From positions 117,075 to 181,074 of the forward strand of contig KV423948.1 of the NCBI GenBank assembly GCA_001632435.1: DNA of 64,000 bases, read 5' to 3'. The notes under the pieces were generated by a model that was given only the letters and a program-made list of their open reading frames with translations, searched no databases and was not told where the DNA came from. The translations under genes and the position numbers were made by a program. Shown in pieces: positions 21,711 to 32,683 of this stretch (the first letter of the stretch is position 1; each line of letters opens with the position of its first letter). This DNA comes from Calocera cornea HHB12733. Lineage: Eukaryota > Basidiomycota > Dacrymycetes > Dacrymycetales > Dacrymycetaceae.

Positions 21711-23294
21711 ATGAGCAAAGCATCCACCGCTAGCCTCCCAAAGACACAACTGCCCAGTACGCCCGCCGCCGCCGCCGCCGTCGCTCCCAGCACCCCCGCA
21801 CACGCCTCGGGCAGCTCCACACCCGCCGCGTCAGCCAGCACAGCGCCCGCCGCGCCGCCCGCCAGCCGAACCGTGTCCGCCTGGGCAAAGGGTCCGCCGC
21901 TCGCTGCCCGGCAACCCTCCCTCTCCCTCTCCCCCTCCGCCCCCGCCCCTGCTCCCGGCACGCCCGCCGCAGCCCCTGCACAGGCACAGCAGAACAAGTC
22001 GGCCTGGAATGCAAACGGTCCCCCATCACAGCCCGCGAGCAACCCCCCGAGCGGGACGGTGACCCCCACGGGCACACACGGCCGCAAGGCCAGCGTCGTC
22101 CTCCGCGATGGCGTGGGCAACGGGAACGCCGCTTCTGCTAAGCCTGGTGAGTCGACTAACACGCGCGCGGCGGTGCTCCTCCGCTTGACGGGGAATGACG
22201 CGCGCATCCCGCTGGTGACATCGCATGCTCATAATTCACCAGGTTCCGCAATGAGCTTCGGCACCGTGGGCGACAGCGACAAGCCCCACCGCGCGTCGCG
22301 CTCTGCCTCGCCCGGCACTGCCATCGCCGCCGCCGCCACCGCCGCCGCGGTAAGCCCTACCGTGTCGGACGCCAAGACGTTCGGCTCGATCCCCGCTGCC
22401 GCGAAGAAGGACGACAGCGGGAAAAAAGTGGCTGCCGCGCCCGCGAGCGAGAAGAAGGACGATAAGCCCAAGGACGCAAAGCCCAAGCGGAAGATCGACG
22501 TGAATGCGCTCTTCCAGGCTGTCCCGCAGGCTTCTGCCGCGAGCGCGGCGCCCTCCCCCTCCCCCTCCGCGACGACGGGCCCCTCCCTCCCGCCTACATC
22601 ACCCCCTCCCGCCGCCGGCACGCCCGTGACGGGCCGTTCAGCGCCCAACGGGCCGAGCGGACCCAGCAACATATACAATTCCGTGCCGATGCGCCCTCCG
22701 CCCGGGCAGAACATGCAGATGATGAGCGGCATGGGCATGATGCCCGGCAACATCCGCCCCTTCGTCCCCTCAGGTGGGCCTGGGCGCGGTGGGCCCCCGG
22801 GCGGACCGAACGGAGTGGGCAGAGGCGACCAGCCCAACACGCCCGGCGGGGCGGGGCGCGGTGCTGGCCCACAGCAACAGCCCGGCAGCCCGCCCCCGCA
22901 CAACAGGGGCGCCATGATGTCCCCTATGGGGATGATGATGCCCCCCGGCGGGCCTGGCTCGCCCTGGACGCCGTACTACCCCGGGCTGCCGCACGCGTAC
23001 TACCCCGGCGGTGAGCCCGGCCAGCCCGGCATGCCCAACTCGCCCTACCCGGCGTACTGGCACCCTGCGCAAGGCATGCCGGGGATGCCCCACCCGGGCA
23101 TGCAGGGCATGGGCCAGCCCCCGCAGGGCATGCAGGGCCAGCCCTACCCCCACCCGGGCATGCAGGGCCAGCAGCAGGCACAGATCATGCAGCAGCACCC
23201 GCACTTCCCGGGCGCGCCACACCTCGGACCCCCACAGCAGCAGCAGGGGCACCCCATGTCCCCCGGCGCGCCGGGAAGGAATCTGCCTAGTATG

Positions 23295-23346
<52 letters not shown>

Positions 23347-26300
23347 AGCAACAGCAGGGCCCCCCACCGACTCAGCAGGGCCAGCCGCCCGCCTCTGCAG
23401 GCCCCGGGGCCCAGCAGCAGCAGCACGGTCCCAGCGCGCCGCTGTCCATCTCCGGCCTACCCAGCCCGATGCCGAGCCACGTGCACCCGCCTCCCCCTCC
23501 CCAGCAGCAGCAGCAACAACAGCAGGGGCACATCCCCCTCCCGCCCAACCCGACGCAGCAGGGCCTCCCCCTCGCCGCGCCGCACACCCCGCTCTCCCAC
23601 CCGCAGACACCCTCCTCCCTCCGCTCCGCGCTCCCCACCACGCCCGGCACGCCCGGCTTCCGCTTCCCCGCGCAGCTGCAGATGCAGCCGCCCACGCCCG
23701 GCGGCAGCGGCCTGAACAGCCGCGCGACGGAGTTTGTCCCCAGCTCGGCGACGCGCAAGGCGATCAAGATCACCCGCGAGGACGGCAGCCTCGTCCAGCT
23801 GCCCTCGCACGTCCGCACCCCGTCCACCATGATCGGCGCGGGGAACACGCCCTCGCCCTCGCCCGTGCACGCGGAGCTGAAGGACAAGGTCGAGCTTGTG
23901 CGGAAGCCGTCTGCGCCTGTGCGCATCGAGAGCGAGGCGGAGAAGGCGAGGCGGGAGAAGGAGGCGAGGGAGAAGGCTGAGGCTGAGGAGCGCGCCAAGC
24001 GCGAGGAGGAGGAGCGCCTGGCCCGCGAGGTCGAGGAGAAGGCCGAGGCGGAGCGCAAGGCTAGGGAGGAGGAGGAGCGCAAGGCTAAGGAGGAGGAGGA
24101 GCGCAAGAAGAGGGAGGAGGAGGAGAGGCTCGCTGCGGAGAGGAGGGAGGAGGAGCGCGTCCGCAAGGAGGCCGAGGAGAAGGCACGCGTTGAGGCGGAG
24201 CTCAAGGCTAAGGCCGAGGCCGAGGAGAAGGCACGCGTCGAGGCTGAGCTTAAGGCGAAGGCTGACGCTGAAGCGGCGGAGAAGGCCAAGCTGGAGGAGG
24301 AGGAGCGGGTCAAGGCTGCTGAGCTTGCTGCTGCTGCTGCCGCCGCAGCAGCAGCAGCAGCGACAGCCGCCACAGCTGCGACGGCTGCGAAGGCCAAGGA
24401 TGCAGAGGTGCAGAAGGAGCTCGAGCGCGGCCAGGCCGAGGAGGCCGCCGAGAAGACCGACACGCTCTCCGCGCTGCCCTCTGCGGGCGCCTCTGCCTCC
24501 CAGACGCCCACCTCGCCGTCCACCCCCGAGCTCGGCGCCGCCCAGATCTCCCTCAAGCCTATCAATGGCGCTGCCATCGCCGACTCGCACAAGTTGCGCC
24601 GTCCTGTGCCTGGCCCGCTCGACCTCAAGTCAGCCGTCATGGCCGCAGCGAAGGCGACCCCGCCCCTCTCCTCCGCGCAGGCATCTGCGCTCCTCTCCGC
24701 CCGCCCGATCGAGGACATCAACGCCATCCAGTACCCGGCCGGCATCCGCACGCCCAACCCGGACCTGAACGCCAACGGCCCGCCGGGCAAGTTCAGGTAC
24801 GACCGTGACTTCCTCATGCAGTTCATGAACGTGTGCAAGGACCGCCCGGAGACGCTCCCGCCCCTCGACGCCATCGGCATCGAGAACTCGGACCCGATGT
24901 CCCAGCAGTTCGCTGCGGGTGGTCGGACGCCCGGCGGTGCAGGCGGCAGGGCCGGCACGCGCCTCGGCGGCAAGGTCGGTCTCGGTATCACCGGCGGCGC
25001 AGGTGCGCCGTTCGGCGGCAAACCCGGTTTCTCCATGGGCAACTTCCAGACGCCTGCGCGCACGGGCGCGGACGGAGACAGGTTCCGCAGCGTCAGCACC
25101 TTCGCTGGTCCTGGCGGTGTGCCCATGGGCAGACCGGTCGCCATGCAGCGTACGGCTAGCGGCAGCGGCTTGGCTAACCAAGTGCCTAGCAGCCCTGGCG
25201 GTGGGAGGCAGAGGAGCTTGCGTGGCCGCCAGCGGCCCGAGAGCAGGCAGCCGTCCCAGGCTATGATGCCCCCGCCGAACCAGCCCGGCTTCGAGCCCGT
25301 CGAGCCGCTTACCAAATCGGAGAATCGGTGGAAGCCCGCGGTCGCCGTGCCGCGCAGCCAGCGTGTCGAGGCGGTCGATACTCCCGAGATGGTCGAGCGC
25401 AAGGTCAAGGCGCTGCTCAACAAGCTTACCCTCGAGAAGTTCGACTCTATCTCCGACCAGATCGTCGCGTTTGCAAACAGGTCCGAGCAGGAGACCGACG
25501 GCCACACCCTCATCCACGTCATCAAGCTCGTCTTCGAGAAGGCGACTGATGAGCCTGCGTGGAGTGAGATGTATGCTCGCCTGTGCAGGAAGATGATGGA
25601 GCGGATCAGCCCGAAGGTGTTCGACGTCCAGGTCAAGAACAGCGAGGGCGCTCTCATCGTCGGCGGTCAGCTCTTCCGCAAGTACCTCCTCAACCGTTGT
25701 CAAGAAGACTTCGAGCGTGGATACATCCAACGGCGCCAGCTCGCAGAGGAGAGTGCCGCCGCCGGCCAGCCGCAGCAGAAGGAAGGCGAGGAGGTCATGT
25801 TCTCTGAGGCCTACTATGCCACCCAGAAGGCGAAGCGTCGTGGTTTCGGTCTGGTCAAGCTGATTGGAGAACTGTTCAAGCTGCAGATGCTCACGGAGCG
25901 TATCATGCACGAGTGCATTCGGAAGATGCTGGCCAACGTCGAGCACCCCGAAGAGGAGGAGGTCGAGTCGCTTTGCAAGCTTCTGGCGACTGTCGGTCAA
26001 CAGCTCGATACCGAAAAGGCTAAGGCGCACATGACCATCTACTTCCAGAGGATGAAGGAGATGGTCAAGATCCTCAGGGAACGCGCAGAAAGAGGAGAGG
26101 TATCTTCCCGCATGATGTTCATGCTTCAGGTACGTTGATCGCTTTTTTTTCCTTGATTCCATATTCATTTCATTTTCCAGGACATCATCGATCTCCGTGA
26201 GAAGTTTAACTGGGAACCGAGGAAGAAGAGCGCTGGCCAGGGTCCCATGACTATCGCTGAAGTTCATCAAGCTGTATGTATGACTTCCCATCCCGTGAGA

Positions 26301-27278
26301 TGTCAGGCTGACCTGGTTGGATAGGCTCTACGCGAGGAGGCTCAAAAGGAGGCCGACAAGCAACGGCAAGCGATGTCCCGAGGCGGCTCTCGTCGGGGCG
26401 ATCCCCGCGACTATGGCCATGACGGCTGGCAAAACGTTCAGGGTGGACCGCCTGCGCGCCCTGCACCGCCCGCCAAGGCTGGAGATCTGTCGAAGTTCGG
26501 CAATATCAGCAAACCCAGCGGTCCCATTGGTGGTTTCGGGCCTTCGAATGTGTTCAAGAAGGCAGACGCTAAGAATGCCCGCCCCGAAGCGCCGGCTCCT
26601 CCCACACGGACGAACATGTTCAATGTCCTCGGCGGTGCTGATGCCCCCGTAGAGGCCGAAGCTGCTGCGCCCAAGGCTCCCAGCCGGAAGCCGAGCGTCG
26701 ATCTGGCTGCTGGCGCATCCGCTGCCGACGCTGGATCTGGCAGGAAGAAGCTGAAGCTGCTACCGCGGTCGATCCCGCTGAAGGACGAGGACAGCGCTCC
26801 GCCATCAGCTGTGGACAGCGTCGACGAGGCGCCCTCCATGTCCGAGGAGAAGGCCAAGGCGAAGATCGACGAGGATCTTCAGGAGTTCTGGCAAGTTGGT
26901 GACGTTGAAGAGGCCGCCAACTACTTCAAGGATCTGCCCTCGAACTACCATGAGCAACTCATCGACAAGTTTGTCAGCGACGCACTGAACAAGAAGGACG
27001 CCGACATCGCCAACGTTGCCGACGTCTTCTCTCGGTGCGCATCTGCCGGAACCGTGTCACCAGAGTCCTTCAAGAAAGGTCTCTCCGGCTCGATCGAGTT
27101 CCTGGACGACATCGCGGTCGACGTGCCTCAGGCATATGCTTTCATGGCAAAGCTCCTAAAAGGGACACAACTGTCTCAATCTGACTTGGAGGAGTTGGCT
27201 GGTAAAATCAGCGTAGAGGGCAGTCCACTTGTTGCGCCCAAGGACAAGCTCCTGAAAGAGGTGGCCAAGTTAGCATGA
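21711..27278 (+). CDS. TIF4631: Translation initiation factor eIF4G
   Basis: eIF4G is the scaffold of eIF4F. It binds eIF4E, eIF4A and poly(A)-binding protein to recruit mRNA to the ribosome. The ATG at 21711 starts a Ser/Ala/Pro-rich N-terminus, then a Gly/Pro/Met-rich region, a polyglutamine tract (about 23294-23358) and a long Lys/Glu/Ala charged helix (about 23930-24330). The eIF4E-binding motif YDRDFLM fits Y-x4-L-phi and lies at about 24799. The MIF4G domain (about 25390-26250) includes VKALLNKLTLEKFDSISDQI and RRGFGLVKLIGELFKLQML. A C-terminal MA3 domain (about 26850-27240) has EKAKAKIDEDLQEFWQVGDV. Two introns are clear (26130-26180 and 26274-26324). A third of 96 nt (22147-22242) leaves the frame open and gives about 1,790 residues in total when removed. 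The stop is TGA at 27276. Confidence 0.94.
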
Positions 27279-28079
27279 TGAGTAAGTAGATGCGACCTCA
27301 TAAGTGAGGCATTTATTGACGCCCTTGATTAGTTCCCACATGCAACCATATTCCATATCCGCAATACATTGCTTTTGTTCACGATGCATCATGTGTCTAT
27401 AGTCCTTTCCCCATTTGTAGCGCGCGCTGTTGAGCCTCTACATACATTCTATTCTGTTCATCCTTTTAATTGCTGGTTCTTGCTTTGCGATCTCTCAGCG
27501 GGCACTGCGTGGTTTCCTTCAATGTAGATCCTTGCGAGCTGGTTGTAGCATTACTACGTTTCCGGGAAATCTACCTCTTCCCTGGCTAGTGCAATGGATA
27601 GACTTACTTTATGCTCAAGGGTACCAGCATGCGTGCCTTGCCTCCGCACAGATAAACACTTCGCGCCTCGAGTCATTGATTAGTACTGCGGGTTTCCTCT
27701 TACGTTCATTTCTATACATTGCACTTGTGCATTCGCTCATATAGCCTTGCATCCCGTTCTGCCTCTGTGAGCTCTCCGGCAACTGCTCGGGTACGAAGAG
27801 TTTAAGCTTGCGAGGCTGTGATCCTATGGCAATTTCCCAGACATCACCTGCGCTGCTTGCTTGATGCGCTGGCAGCACCGGTCTGAGCTAGACCGACCGT
27901 GCTCTGCTGACGGCAATTCATTACAAACCATGTCATTACCGCCTGCTGGGCGCTGGCGGCTGCCTGTTCCAGCGTTCGAATTGGTGCTGCTTCCCGCCTG
28001 ATGTGCACTACTGTACAGTTCATAAGCCTGATCTGCCGGTCTGCTGCGCTATGATGGCCGCTCGCTCTTCTGCCAGGCA
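27279..28079. other. 800-bp spacer between eIF4G and hydrolase copy A
   Basis: AT-richer sequence follows the eIF4G stop and probably includes its 3' UTR. Short open frames here have no motif. I see no promoter element strong enough to call for copy A. Confidence 0.4.
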
Positions 28080-29243
28080 ATGGAGCCCACTTGGTCAACC
28101 GCCGAGCTGGGCGTGCTCGTCCCCGGCGACCCGCCCATCCATCTGCAGTACTTTGACACCTCCCCCAAGCCTCCCTCGGGCGCATATACAACGCTGATCC
28201 TGGTGCACGGCACGGGGTTCAACTCCCGTCTGTCCCTTCTCCATCCTCCACATCTTTCCCTAACTCACAGGGCAGGCATCTGGTACCCTTGTCTCCCGCA
28301 CCTCCCCCCGTCCATGCGTGTACTGGCGTTCAACCGCAGGGGGTACACGGGCTCTTCCCCAGCGCACGAGAGCAGCGATCCCCAGCCGATGGACGTAGAG
28401 GCCTTCGGGCGGTATGTGCTGGACTTGCTGGGGTTCATGAGGTATGCGGTGGATGTACTGAGGGTGCCGCCTACCCCGCGGGAGGGGGAGGTCAATAAGG
28501 GAGGGATCGTCCTTCTCGGCTGGTACGCCTTTCGTCCCCCGGTCTCGGAGCTCGCAACGCTCATTCCCAGCAGGTCCAAAGGCTGCGCCACGATAATCTC
28601 CCTCCTCTCCTACCTGACCTCCGCCTTCCCATCCACGTCCCACCCGCTCCCGCTCCCCACCCCGCTCGCCCCATACCTCCCCCTTCTCTCTTCCCACCTC
28701 CGCAGCGCGATCCTTTTCGAGCCCCCGCAAATGATATTCGGCCTGCCCGGCCCCGCCGAGTATCCCGAGCTTAAGGGTGTGCCGCCCGGGCGGCTTCCAG
28801 AAGCGTTTGCACAGCTGCTGCTGGGGACGATTCCCGAGGGGAAGAGAGCGATCGTGCTGCAGGTGGAAGATGAGGGCGGGAATAGGGATATCGTTACGTG
28901 GCATGGGAGGACGGCTGAGGAGAGGAGGGCGGTGTGCGAGATCGCGTTCCTGGCCGATGTCAGAGTGGGGACGTTATACTGTCAGTCCTGGCTTCCCTTG
29001 GCTTCGCTACCCTTTGATTTTTCGGCGGTGCTGATGCTCCCGGCAGGCGCGGGGACGACATTCGAACCAGTAGTGAACGGCACGAAGTGGGTGAACGCCC
29101 AGTACGCCGCTGCGGGACTCGACGCCGCGCCCAGGTTCGCGAAAGGCGTGGTGGCAGGCGGCAACCATTTTGGGATGGCGACAGATCCGGAGGCGTTCGG
29201 CCGCGCTCTTGGAGAGGTCCTGGCGCAGCTGGAGGTCGAGTAG
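28080..29243 (+). CDS. Alpha/beta-hydrolase family protein, copy A
   Basis: The ATG at 28080 gives MEPTWSTAELGVLVPGDPPI. Four exons encode the family pattern in order: oxyanion-type HGTGFNS, RVLAFNRRGYTGSS, VEAFGRYVLDLLGFMRYAVD, the nucleophile elbow GIVLLGWSKGC (Ser codon 28575-28577), RSAILFEPPQ, and the likely catalytic His in GGNHFGMATDPEAF. Introns split the codon after FNS, the Trp codon of the elbow, and the Cys codon of GTLYC. All joins are in frame and the protein is complete (about 340 residues). No signal peptide is visible, so it is probably intracellular. The substrate is unknown and the catalytic acid was not assigned. It is the first of eight related copies in this window and is followed 420 bp later by copy B. 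Confidence 0.82.
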   Translation: MEPTWSTAELGVLVPGDPPIHLQYFDTSPKPPSGAYTTLILVHGTGFNSRLSLLHPPHLSLTHRAGIWYPCLPHLPPSMRVLAFNRRGYTGSSPAHESSDPQPMDVEAFGRYVLDLLGFMRYAVDVLRVPPTPREGEVNKGGIVLLGWYAFRPPVSELATLIPSRSKGCATIISLLSYLTSAFPSTSHPLPLPTPLAPYLPLLSSHLRSAILFEPPQMIFGLPGPAEYPELKGVPPGRLPEAFAQLLLGTIPEGKRAIVLQVEDEGGNRDIVTWHGRTAEERRAVCEIAFLADVRVGTLYCQSWLPLASLPFDFSAVLMLPAGAGTTFEPVVNGTKWVNAQYAAAGLDAAPRFAKGVVAGGNHFGMATDPEAFGRALGEVLAQLEVE

Positions 29244-29663
29244 GAGCAGCCAGAGGTATTTTGGTGTTGTGAAAGGAATAGTGCCACGGTCACGTGCTGC
29301 AATGTCCATCGCGTCGTCCGCGTCAGTTCATTGTTGTCCTTCGGCGCCCGACAAGGGGACCCGGATGTCCTCATCAGCACCATGGCCATGTCCTGAGACA
29401 AACCCAATAACGGCCCGGCCCTTCCACCCCGGTAGCAGCACTATACGGCGATCCTCAGCCTAGTGACTGCGAAAGGGCGGTGCTTTGGTAATCCTGTCCT
29501 GACGAGCCTTTGTCATAACAGCAAGAAGCGCGTGGCCAATCATGCATAGTAGTATGTACTGTACATGTCCTCCGCCCAGTCAGATATCGAACACCGGTCA
29601 TCCGTACCGTTCCTGCTCAGCCTGATTCTATTCTCCTCTCACCCCTCCTCCATCCCCTCCCCA
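29244..29663. other. Spacer between hydrolase copies A and B
   Basis: No gene was seen. A CACGTG core occurs near 29289. The region presumably carries the copy A terminator and the copy B promoter. Confidence 0.35.
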
Positions 29664-30830
29664 ATGAGCCCCAGCTGGGCAACAGCAGACCTGGGCGTGC
29701 TCGTCCCCGGCGACCCGCCCACAAAGCTATACTACCTCGACTCACACCCCGTCCCTCCGGAGGGGCCATACACTACGCTTGTCGCGGTACACGGGACGGG
29801 GTTCAACTCCCGTACGTACATACTCTTCCCTTGCCCTCCCTCCTCTCCGCTTGTATGCAACCCAGTAGCTGACCACGCGGCCTAGGCATCTGGCTCCCCC
29901 TCCTCCCACACCTCCCACCGCACACCCGACTCCTTGCCTTCAACCGCCGGGGCTACGCCGGCTCCTCCCCGCCGCACGTGAGCGCAAGCCCAGGGGCGGG
30001 CAACACGGAGGGCTTCGGGCGGCAGGTGCTGGATCTAGCGGCGTTTGTTCGGTTTGCAGTCGAGGGGCTGGGCGTGCCTGCTGCTGCGCAGGGGGAGGGG
30101 AAGGGCGGGATCGTCCTGTTTGGATGGTGTGTGCTCTGAGACTATTGTGGCTCGTCGCGCGTGCTGATAGCAGCCGCAGGTCCAAAGGGTGCGCCTGCAT
30201 CCTCGGCCTTCTCTCCCTCCTCTCTCCCTCCCCTCCCCTCCCACCTCGGGCGCCAATCGCCCCCTACCTCCCCCTCCTGCGCTCCCACCTCCGCCTAACA
30301 ATCCACCACGAGCCCCCGCAAACGATCTTCGCCCTGCCGGGGCCTGGCTTCCCCGGCCCCGGCCCGGGGCTCAAGGACGTCTTCAGGGAGGAGATGAACG
30401 CGACGTTTGGGGCGGAGTTGTTTGCTGTTGTGCCCGAGGGGAAGAGGGGGGAGGTGCTGCAGGCGGAGGACGGGCTGGAGGCGCTGCTGGATGATGCGGG
30501 GACGTGGAATGGCAGTTCGCCGGTGGAGATGATCGCCTTGTGCGAGCGCGCGATCGATAAGGGGAGCGGGGTCAAGCTCGCCACGCTCTACTGTACGCCC
30601 ATTCCCCCGTGCCCTGCTTAATATGCATACTCACTGGGTACGCAGGCGAGGGCACTACCATGGACGTGCTGGTGAACGGCGCCCGGTGGATCAACGAGCG
30701 CCGTGCCGGGACGCCCGGGTTCGTCGCCGGCGTCGTGAAGGGAGGAGACCATTTTGTGATGGCTACGGATCCGGAGGCGCTCGTCCGGGCGCTGAAGGAG
30801 ACGACGGGGGAGTTGGGGGTGGAGCTGTAG
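29664..30830 (+). CDS. Alpha/beta-hydrolase family protein, copy B
   Basis: The ATG at 29664 gives MSPSWATADLGVLVPGDPPT, close to copy A. Conserved elements are HGTGFNS, RLLAFNRRGYAGSS, EGFGRQVLDLAAFVRFAVEG, the elbow GIVLFGWSKGC (Ser 30181-30183), RLTIHHEPPQ, and GGDHFVMATDPEAL with the putative catalytic His. Its three introns sit at exactly the same codons as in copy A: after FNS, inside the elbow Trp, and inside Cys of TLYC. All frames are open and the gene ends with TAG at 30828. Asn in the usual GGNHF is Asp here. The substrate is unknown. A and B share strand, order and intron positions, so they arose by tandem duplication and appear functional. Confidence 0.8.
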
Positions 30831-30935
30831 GTGTGGGGGATATAGTGTGAAGTGTTGGAACTATTTGGGTATAACTTGTTCTAGATTATTGTATGTGTTC
30901 TTGGCCTGCAGGAACAAGGAGGTTCATGGCCTGGG

Positions 30936-30945
30936 GTCACGTGAC
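30936..30945. promoter_or_regulatory. Palindromic CACGTG site upstream of TIM22
   Basis: The 10-bp palindrome GTCACGTGAC lies 106 bp upstream of the TIM22 ATG. TCACGTGA is the binding core of bHLH factors such as Cbf1, often found at fungal mitochondrial and metabolic gene promoters. Binding is inferred. Confidence 0.35.
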
Positions 30946-31050
30946 TTTAATTCCGCGTCATCCGGTCGGCTGCTCGGCGTCCAAAAATTCCCTGCCCTGT
31001 CCTCGTGCGACACCACACCCGCTCAACCCCAGCGCCGTCCCCCTCACACA

Positions 31051-31846
31051 ATGAACGTCCCCGGCAGCGGCATCACCCACCCCCTGCTTGCCCCCCTCGG
31101 CGGGCCCACACCGCCCTTACCGCCCGACCTGACGCCCGAGGAGCGCACCGCGGTGCTCACCCAGCTGCGATGGACAAAGTACACCCAGATGGGCATGGAG
31201 AGCTGCGCGTTCAAGACCTTTGCGAGCGGGGGCATCGGTACGTCTACCTGCTATTCTACCGCTGCTCTGTTGCTGTCTCTGGAGCGGCTGTGGGCTTGGG
31301 CTTGGGCTGGGATGAAGACAGGATGTCCGATTGCTCATGTGCCTGGTTAGGGTTCATGCTCGGCGGCTTCTTCTCCCTCATGTCCGCCTCGATGCAGTAC
31401 GAAGACCCGATCATGCGCGCGAACAGCGCAGCGGGGAAAGCCATCTCCGGCGGGGCGAAGACGATCGAGGTGCTCAAGGAGACGGGCCGCAATATGTACC
31501 GCAGCGGGAAGGGATTCGGCAAGGTCGGGGCGCTGTATGCGGGGACGGAGTGTGTGCTCGAGAGCGTGCGTCTTCCTTCATCTCCTGCGCCATCTCAGTG
31601 GATGCTGACAACCTATTTGATGCAGTATCGAGCAAAGAACGACATGACGAACGCCGTAGCGGCCGGGTTCATCTCCGGCGCCATACTAGCAGCGGGCTCG
31701 GGGCCGAAAGCGGCGTTCGGAGGCGGGCTCGCGTTTGCAGCGTTCTCTGCTGCGATCGACAGCTTTATGCGGCGAGAAACGGCGGAGTGCGTTCTTCTGC
31801 TCGTTCATGTTAGGTGATAACTGACTGTGTGAGCAGGGAGGACTAG
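31051..31846 (+). CDS. TIM22: Mitochondrial inner-membrane translocase TIM22
   Basis: TIM22 is the channel of the carrier translocase that inserts multi-span carriers into the inner membrane. The ATG at 31051 gives MNVPGSGITHPLLAPLGG. Conserved parts include MESCAFKTFASGGIG, the glycine-rich membrane segment GFMLGGFFSLMSASMQYEDP, MYRSGKGFGKVGALYAGTEC, and the later membrane segments NAVAAGFISGAILAAGSGPK and AAFGGGLAFAAFSAAIDSFM. Three introns join in frame after GGIG, before YRAKNDM and within the final codons (TAEED). The first Cys (MESC) and the Cys in GTEC fit the conserved disulfide pair of the Tim17/22/23 family. The gene is complete and sits between hydrolase copy B and UTP20, so it interrupts the paralogue array. 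Confidence 0.93.
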
Positions 31847-32683
31847 AGAGATTTGCTTGGATGCGCGTCTATGATTGGCATATACCCCTGCACTTGGATA
31901 CCCTTTCCGTTGCAATTCTAATGAACACCACTTCTTGTGCTCTTGCCGGCTCATGCAGGATACAATATACCCCGTTGAGCTCAGCACTACACCAATACGT
32001 GATCTGATGGGGGTCTTACTCGACCTTCCAAACACAGGCGCTGCGCTGCGAGAGAGCAACACGGGCTTGACGCCGCAACAATCCACGTGGACTGCCCCCG
32101 ACCAGCAGCAAAGCCCTCTCTGGTCTTCCCCAACAAACATAATGTGTGCTCGGAGGATGCGCAGTTCAGCCACCTGGATATGGCGTGCTAACAACAGAGG
32201 GTGCCTTGCTGCCACCCAACTCTGGAGAATTTTAGGGACATGAAGTTTGCACACTTCAAGGACCTTCAACAATCTCTAGACCGTGGAACCTGCAGCCAGG
32301 GTCCCTCAGTTATGTGGCTACTCCCCAATAGGCCAAGGGGCTACCACAGTCTCGGCTTTCTATGAAGAGGGCAGAACATTGTAGAAAGTTGGCCATTGGT
32401 GCATCAGTGAGAATTTGATTGCGAAGGGGTGTGCATCCGGTGCAGACATAGCAACCCTTCCACAGTAGCCAAAGGTGGGACAATGATCGACTCCCCGGTG
32501 TCTTGTCCTTGGAGGCTGTTGTGTGTGAAAAGGTGTTTTGCCACCCCAAGTGTTTGAGCATGGGCCTACTCCCAGGTGTTGCAGAAAGTAGACGGGTGCC
32601 ATCATCAGGGGATGCATATCTATGATATCAAATGCAGTGATATGCATTTGTCCACTACAGTACATAACTCTTCCACCAGCGCA
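31847..32683. other. 840-bp convergent spacer between TIM22 and UTP20
   Basis: Both neighbours end here. The sequence is of lower GC and has short open frames only. I found no terminal repeats, transposase or RNA gene, though its composition differs from the flanking genes and a decayed repeat cannot be excluded. Confidence 0.4.

Noticed and set aside
23294..23358. CAG/CAA repeat as a possible microsatellite artefact
   Set aside because: It is in frame as polyglutamine inside eIF4G, with mixed CAG/CAA codons, so it is treated as part of the protein.
23372..26291. Two long minus-strand frames (761 and 553 codons) opposite eIF4G
   Set aside because: They are low-complexity (Ser/Ala/Leu runs) and mirror the charged and polyglutamine parts of eIF4G. 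No domain was seen.
27585..27660. tRNA-like start (TGGCTAGTGCAATGGATAG) downstream of eIF4G
   Set aside because: It resembles an A box and D-loop, but there is no matching B box, anticodon stem or acceptor pairing.
28214..28227. tRNA B-box-like GGTTCAACTCC in hydrolase copy A (also in copy B)
   Set aside because: It encodes the conserved GFNS of the hydrolase, and no A box or cloverleaf can be formed around it.
31847..32683. Possible decayed transposon between TIM22 and UTP20
   Set aside because: Composition is different from the surroundings, but no terminal repeats, target duplication or transposase fragment could be found.
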